Origin: Stromatinia cepivora
Lineage: Eukaryota; Ascomycota; Leotiomycetes; Helotiales; Sclerotiniaceae
NCBI GenBank assembly: GCA_014898415.1
Contig: RCTD01000009.1
Span: 248,001 to 312,000, forward strand
DNA: 64,000 nucleotides
Direction: 5' to 3'
Each line of letters begins with the position of its first letter. The first letter of the stretch is position 1. Below, piece by piece: positions 58,597 to 64,000 of this stretch. The notes under the pieces are model-generated. The model saw only the letters and a program-made list of their open reading frames with translations, had not been told where the DNA came from and did not search any database. The translations under genes and the position numbers were made by a program.

Positions 58597-60482
58597 GTTG
58601 AGTTTTGGGGTCTGGAAAAAGGCCATTAGCAGTTGATATGAAATAGGTTATTGCAATAAACAGAATTGAAATGTATATTAATGACTGTCGTCTTTCTTGT
58701 TTTCATAAGTGAAAAAGCGAGGATGAGATGTTCTAAGCAACGATTCAAGAAGCTATCAATTGGAAGGTAAACTTACAGAATTCTTATCCACTTCAGCTGA
58801 AGACAAGTATCGCGTGCCCACAAAGCTCAACTCGAGATGAGATGTTGAATGAGGACAATGGGAAGTGAACAATGTTGAAATGAGGGACGGAGTGGTACCT
58901 ACTTATCTGTGTCTAATCCGATACCGCGGAAGTAGTACAAGAAAACGTTCCAGCGAGAGTTAGGTACCAACTTTTTGCCATCCAGCCGATGCTTTTTCCA
59001 TCTGCTAACCCTGGATCCTCGCATGCTTCCACCAGCGCCCCAAGGACTCCGATTCATCAGCTGATGACCTTAGCGTTGGTAAGATATATGAATGGTCATT
59101 ATCATCACTGAATCCTGGCTCTCCCCGCATGGAGAATGGGGAAAAGTGGAACATAATCCAGTGAATGAGCTTCTATCAAATGAAGGCTTCTCCAGATGGC
59201 TTGCTTATCCTGGTTTTGGTATTTTATTCCTTGTCAAAAGCTCGGTCGAAAGCGAGCTACATGTGGTGACAATATTTTTTTATTTTTTTGCTAAAGTTTC
59301 TTGCCTATGGACCAGTAATATTCTCCACATTCTTTTAGGTTAATTACCAATAAGACCTAACAGTTCGTCGTGCCGTAATGTAGGGATCCAGCCGCATTTT
59401 TGGGTGTTATAGGAGATTAAAAAGGATAAGCTGTAAATTCCCCAAGTTTGAAGGTACTGAGGTCCATCCCAGTTGGAAAGATGTATCCGGGGGCAAGTCT
59501 ACCGAGCATAAGTAACTACCTAGGTAATAAATAACACGCATCCCTGGAGCTACAAACGGCTTCAGAATTCGACTAGACTTCAATTTCGCTATCGTCCTCT
59601 AATGAGCAATAATCAAATCTGGTGACACCTCCTTGCTATTGATGGCGTTCGTACTCAATACTCAGTCAGCATTGGCCCTGCGGTGTGAGCCGAGAAGAGA
59701 AGCTAAGTAGTTTCGGTACTTCATTGCTCAATTTGTCTTGGTATCTTGAAATCGCTTCAAGCTTTCATTTCCAAGACGGAAGGCTTTAAAAGTGGTTTAA
59801 CGGGTTTTTGCTTGTAAGAACTGCTTGATAAATATTCGAGAAAATAAATGAATAGTCGTGTTTGATGATGTTGAAATAAGTAATGCCAAGATCTTTTGAC
59901 ATCTTCTTGACGTGTGCTATATTCGCTGGTGTCATTTTGTATTAGTTAGATTGAATCTTTTCTGGGGATTGGAGAGCAGAAGGGGTAAAAGTTCGGACAA
60001 AGAGATTTTTAGCGTGAGTGGAGAGTCTGGGGATATTCTAGTGTCCCATGGAGCCAAGAGAGCCACATCATAGGAAATTCTTGGCCCAATTTTTAAACTT
60101 CCAAAAAATATCTCTAGCTAGGTATCTGGAAAATACGATCACAAGCATCGAAAATTGATGGATGTTATTGTATCATACTAATCTTACCATACGCCTGGAT
60201 ACTGCAAACGTGGTACTCGCGCCAGCTAAATTCTAGATTCAAATCGTTCTCCGCCAAGTGTGGAAATCATCCGATTATCCCCCTTCATTTCAAGCAACTT
60301 CAAGCGAATAATTATGTAACATATGGTATACAGATAGGACGAAACTAATTTTGTAGCTTGTGCTCTTGTACCAATTTTAAATCTAAAATCTCCTAATAAA
60401 ATCATCACATCTATGTGGCTACTGTATTCCGTACTCCGTACATAAAGGTTAGTCTGGAGTTTCTGAACTTCGTGTTACCTGA
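58597..60482. other. intergenic, permease leader and flank
   Basis: A GTAAGT at about 58773 on the minus strand with the CCAG near 58614 suggests a 5' UTR intron of the permease. Farther right I see no gene; short ORFs at 59092-59343 and 60226-60408 have no motif. Confidence 0.4.
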
Positions 60483-61177
60483 ATTGAGTCGTGGAGTAGT
60501 AGTCGTAGTAGTAGTAGTATTATTATTATTTTATATTTGAGAGATCTTCTAAAGAATATAAATATATATTAAATTAAAGAATTATAAAGTTTTATTCAAG
60601 AAAACAAAAACTTTAATAGGGAAAGGAATTCTATAAATAATTTTGTATCTTTAATTTTATAATATTATAGTTTTTTTATAATTTTAAAAAGCATTTCAAA
60701 TTTTATTATATATAGTTATATAATCATTTTTTGTATATAATTATTATTTTATATATATATATCCTTTTATTCTATTTAAAATAAATATATAATAATTTGA
60801 ATAAAAAAAAATCCAAATAATTCAAATTTTCTTTAATGAATCCTAATCTTTTATTCTAATATCTCAATTTTCTAAAAATTCAAAAAATCCTTTTATTTTT
60901 TTTATTTTAATATTCTTTTTCTTTCATTATAAATTAAATCTATCAAAGTGATAAAAAGATTAATTTGTATTATTTAAAATATCGAAAAAATCAATAGAGA
61001 ATAAAAAATCGAATTTTTAAATATAGAATAATTCGAAAAATAAAATTGATGTGATATATATTTTATTAGAAATATCGATTGATTCAATTTTAATTTTATA
61101 AATTCAAAAAGCTATAGATTCGTAGAGGGCACTGTGTACAGATGTTGAATCTTCGCTCTCCAGATTGAGTCGTGGAG
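60483..61177. mobile_element. AT-rich degenerate insertion with 14-bp flanking repeats
   Basis: ATTGAGTCGTGGAG occurs at 60483-60496 and again at 61164-61177. Between them lie GTAGTAGTAG/TATTATTATT triplets and then about 560 bases of nearly pure A/T with the same look as the RIP-mutated retrotransposon. I could not trace LTRs or coding motifs. It may be a RIP-mutated repeat fragment, with the 14-mer as target duplication or as the ends of a small element. Confidence 0.5.
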
Positions 61178-62787
61178 ATTGGCTGATAGGTAGATTACCC
61201 TCATGGGAACAAATACCTACATGATTTATGACTTACGATTTTCTATATGAAGCAAAATCTCTTATATTTAATTAAAATTCATCTACCTAGGCAAATCCGT
61301 ACTCGTCTACTGAATTTAAATTCCTTTCCCTGAAACAGTAGGTGAGTGTCACCGAAACCTTCCACATGCGGGACGACATCTCGGGGGGTTACTTGAATCA
61401 AATTTCTTTTCCAACAACTACCGAGGATTTCTTTTCATAAACTTATACCCAAACACTTGAGTTTGTGTATCTCAAGAAAATATCGGGTTTTGCCTCTGTA
61501 GCAAAAGTAACGGCAACTTTCCTTTGACGGCTTTTACTTCTGTTGCAAGCAACCTTAGTTGCTTTGAAGACAAGAGCGTATCTACCGAGCCTTCTATCGA
61601 TTCCGTTTAGTTGTTTGGCATTTCATCCTAAAAACTCCATACCATCTGCGCGAAGTACGATGGGAACCATTGACTTGACTTCTAGACAGTCATCAAAATG
61701 ATTTACGAGAAAAAGCTGCCTCTACCATATTCTATTCAAAGTTTGACTAAATTTGAGGTCATGTATGAAGACAATAATGACTTGGCCAAGGTTCTCCGCC
61801 CGGGGAATCATAATCATCATAACTACAAGACAGTCCTCGCATTTGGAAAGAAGCTGGATCGTTCTCCACCCTCTCCCACCTTTTCTCAGGGAAGATTCTC
61901 CATGATGACCTAGAGATTGAAAACTCTTGGCTGTCTCCATATGGAATTCTTATTCTTGAGCTTTGATCTTTGAATAGATAGATACTTTTTGATCGAGCAC
62001 GACCGCAGATGGATGCAGTGTTCATTTTAGGAACTTTGAATACCTGTGCCATAGGCATAAGTTTATAAGCCTAAGTTCTACAACTTTTTCTTGTGTACTC
62101 ACATGTAGAGATTGGTCATTGTTGAGTCTTCTGTTGTTGTTAGAATACTCGAGATGTAGTATAATCATCAAACAGTGCCTTTAATGATTGGTGTTTCCCT
62201 GCGTTCCAACTTCTGTTGCTATTGCTTGAACCTTTTGAAATGATTCAATGTTTCATTCAAGATCATGAGAGGAATCATTGTTATTACTTAAATTTACTTT
62301 GGTCCATTGCATTTCTACCACAAGCTTGCTCCTTCGTGTCTGGGGGTAAAGACTATGGTGCGATATTTGCTGAGCCTTATAATGTCCGAATGCTCTCTAG
62401 ATTTTCCCATGGCACTAAAATGAGAGTTTCCACATACACTAGCGTTAAGAGCATGAGTTAATCAATTTTTCAGATGCTTTGCGGATAATTTCGTATACCT
62501 CATCTTTCTTACAAGTCAAACCAATGTACCACTTTTTGAAAATTCTTGCAGGCGACCTTCTCGTCAAAAAACACAATATACTAAAATATGTAATACGACA
62601 AATCAGAACGAAAGCCATCTAAAGAAGCAAGCAACAGAAACAAAAGCCAAGTGACTCTCAAACGCCTGGAAAACTCAAATTGTCCATCAAAATCCATGAT
62701 TTCTATCTCTCGTTGGTAAGTGGACAATCAGAATCCATAACCATGAGGTGTTCACAATTACCATAGCTATCGCCTCGGTCAATAACC
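61178..62787. other. intergenic, no supported gene
   Basis: Mixed sequence. ORFs at 61698-61913 and 62216-62461 show no domain or splice support. The right end is the 3' flank of the serine-rich gene. Confidence 0.4.
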
Positions 62788-64000
62788 TTAATAACCGTCT
62801 GGTCCAACTTCCTTTGTTGTGTAGTTGGGCCTAGACGAGGCGGAACTAGGGGGCGCTACACTAGTTCGTTTACGAGAACTATGTCCAGAGACTGCGGAAC
62901 CTCGATCTGAGAATTCATATCCAGCAGGTACTAGAGTTCTTCTTCCGGAATTAGATCTAATGTCAGAAACCTCAGAACCTCGTTCTGAGAATTGATAGTC
63001 GGCCGGTACCACGGTCCTTCTACCAGAATCAGATCTCACATCAGAATAGCTACTCCTACCAGGCGAATCCCCACGACGCTGTCTCCTATCCAACAACCTC
63101 TTACCGCCCTCATCCGCCCTACTCAACTCAAACAACCCCCCTCATCATATTTAGAATCAAGCTTCATTTCCGCCACCCCCATAGGCATACCATCCCCATC
63201 AAGCAGCAACGTATTACCCAAATCCCGACCCGCCTTCCGTTCCATATGATCCATGACCGAATTGGCTACACTTCCCATACTACGATGTCTGTTTTTTTAT
63301 CCCCTGCAAATCATGAGCATCAGGCATATAACGCGAGATTTCCGCTTTAGACATGTGGGATAATTCGGTTGGTGCGCGACTTGCTGCGGGATTGTAGATA
63401 CTTGGGTATTTTTTACTGGTATGTCGGGAATCGTGTGTATATGTTCGGGAACCGGATGTGCTTTTCCCTGCTTCACTTGGATTTGCGGATCGTCGGTACC
63501 CGCTGTTGGAGTCTTCAATGACGGTTTTATCTTCGGGTACGATGAGTAGATTAGAACGGATTGAGGGGGCTTCGCTGGAAGCTTTTCGATAAGATGGTTT
63601 TACGGTTGCGGATGATGCTGCACTTGATCCTCTTCGAGATCTTATGTCTAAAGAGCGAGATTTTGGCGGGGCACAGACACTAATACTTTGTGAGGGTGTT
63701 ATGCTGGGTGCTTTGGAGGGTGCACTAGAGGATGTCTTCGATGGGGCTGTACTGGTAGATGAGTATTATCCCTCTCCCTATCTCTACTTCTATATCTGTC
63801 GCTCTCCCTATCCCTCCCCCCGTTCCTCCCTCCATCCCTCTCCTTTTGTCTCAAAAATTCCTTAGATCTCTGTTCTGAGGAAATAGAAGCTCCAGATGTA
63901 TGAGAAGTCTCGGAAGCATTGGTAGCACTAGTACGGGCCGTACGAACGGTACGAGTTGTACTTTTAGAGTATCTGGATTCATTATCTCTTTTACTTGACA
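62788..64000 (-). pseudogene. serine-rich disordered protein, 5' end outside the window, frame broken
   Basis: The minus strand is coding-like from the right edge to a stop at 62788, but in pieces. The first runs SKSTTRTVRTARTSATNA to RDRERDN (to about 63770). The second runs from SSTSTAPSKTSSS to LSHMSKAEISRYMPDAHDLQ (to about 63298). The third is RSMGSVANSVMDHMERKAG to LDSKYDE (to about 63140). The last is LFELSRADEGGKRLL with two near-identical repeats (GRRTVVPADYQFSERGS and GRRTLVPAGYEFSDRGS), ending KEVGPDGY. Switches fall at a 7-A run, a 6-G run and GGGATAATACTC. The whole is low in complexity and R/S/D rich. It is a decayed gene or one hit by homopolymer errors; no domain is recognised. 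Confidence 0.5.

Overview
This window is nuclear DNA of a filamentous ascomycete. Genes carry many short GT-AG introns with fungal branch points (CTAAC/CTGAC-like), products are fungal orthologs (Bem1, AP-1 beta without an appendage, a fungal thymidylate synthase, a Jen-type carboxylate permease), and an LTR retrotransposon has been reduced to almost pure AT, as repeat-induced point mutation (RIP) does. The protein style (2EXR protein, BTB relic, small CxxC proteins) suggests Leotiomycetes, probably Sclerotiniaceae (Botrytis/Sclerotinia/Monilinia); that placement is inference.

Layout. 1-6.1 kb: accessory genes (2EXR protein cut by the left edge, a coiled-coil protein, a short gene with an in-frame TAG, a CxxC protein). 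6.14-6.72 kb: AT-rich element with terminal inverted repeats and a 13-bp flanking duplication. 6.8-11.0 kb: divergent VPS36 (ESCRT-II) and a THP3/LENG8-like SAC3-domain gene. 11-16.5 kb: long gene-poor stretch with minisatellites before BEM1 (16.55-18.62 kb). 20.2-21.4 kb: a gene with transposase-like zinc-binding domains but no catalytic domain. 22.37-29.42 kb: complete but RIP-destroyed Ty3/gypsy element with both LTRs, 5-bp target duplication and polypurine tract. 30.0 kb: intron-bearing tRNA-Pro. 30.5-33.2 kb: thymidylate synthase and a divergent short-chain reductase with a frameshift. 33.8-38.8 kb: three unlike hexapeptide-repeat (left-handed beta-helix) proteins, all on the minus strand. 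39.3-41.3 kb: divergent mitochondrial pair MTFP1 and ATP19. 43.2-43.9 kb: BTB relic. 44.9 kb: second CxxC gene with a partial duplication of its 3' end. 45.7-49.4 kb: divergent EMC4 and AP-1 beta. 51.2-52.1 kb: decayed or mis-assembled HExxH metallopeptidase. 52.7-53.4 kb: IFI6/27-like membrane protein. 55 kb: GMF/AIM7. 56.9-58.6 kb: Jen-type permease. 60.5-61.1 kb: a second AT-rich patch. 62.8-64 kb: serine-rich protein with several frame breaks, cut by the right edge.

The core genes serve membrane traffic (VPS36, AP-1 beta, EMC4), polarity and actin (BEM1, GMF), mitochondria (MTFP1, ATP19) and nucleotide synthesis (TMP1). The accessory zones between them hold the unusual material: the beta-helix cluster, the transposase-like regulator, the repeat elements, and a recurring pattern of single-base frame breaks. 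No biosynthetic cluster, CRISPR array or rRNA was seen. Exon borders come from splice motifs and frame continuity only.
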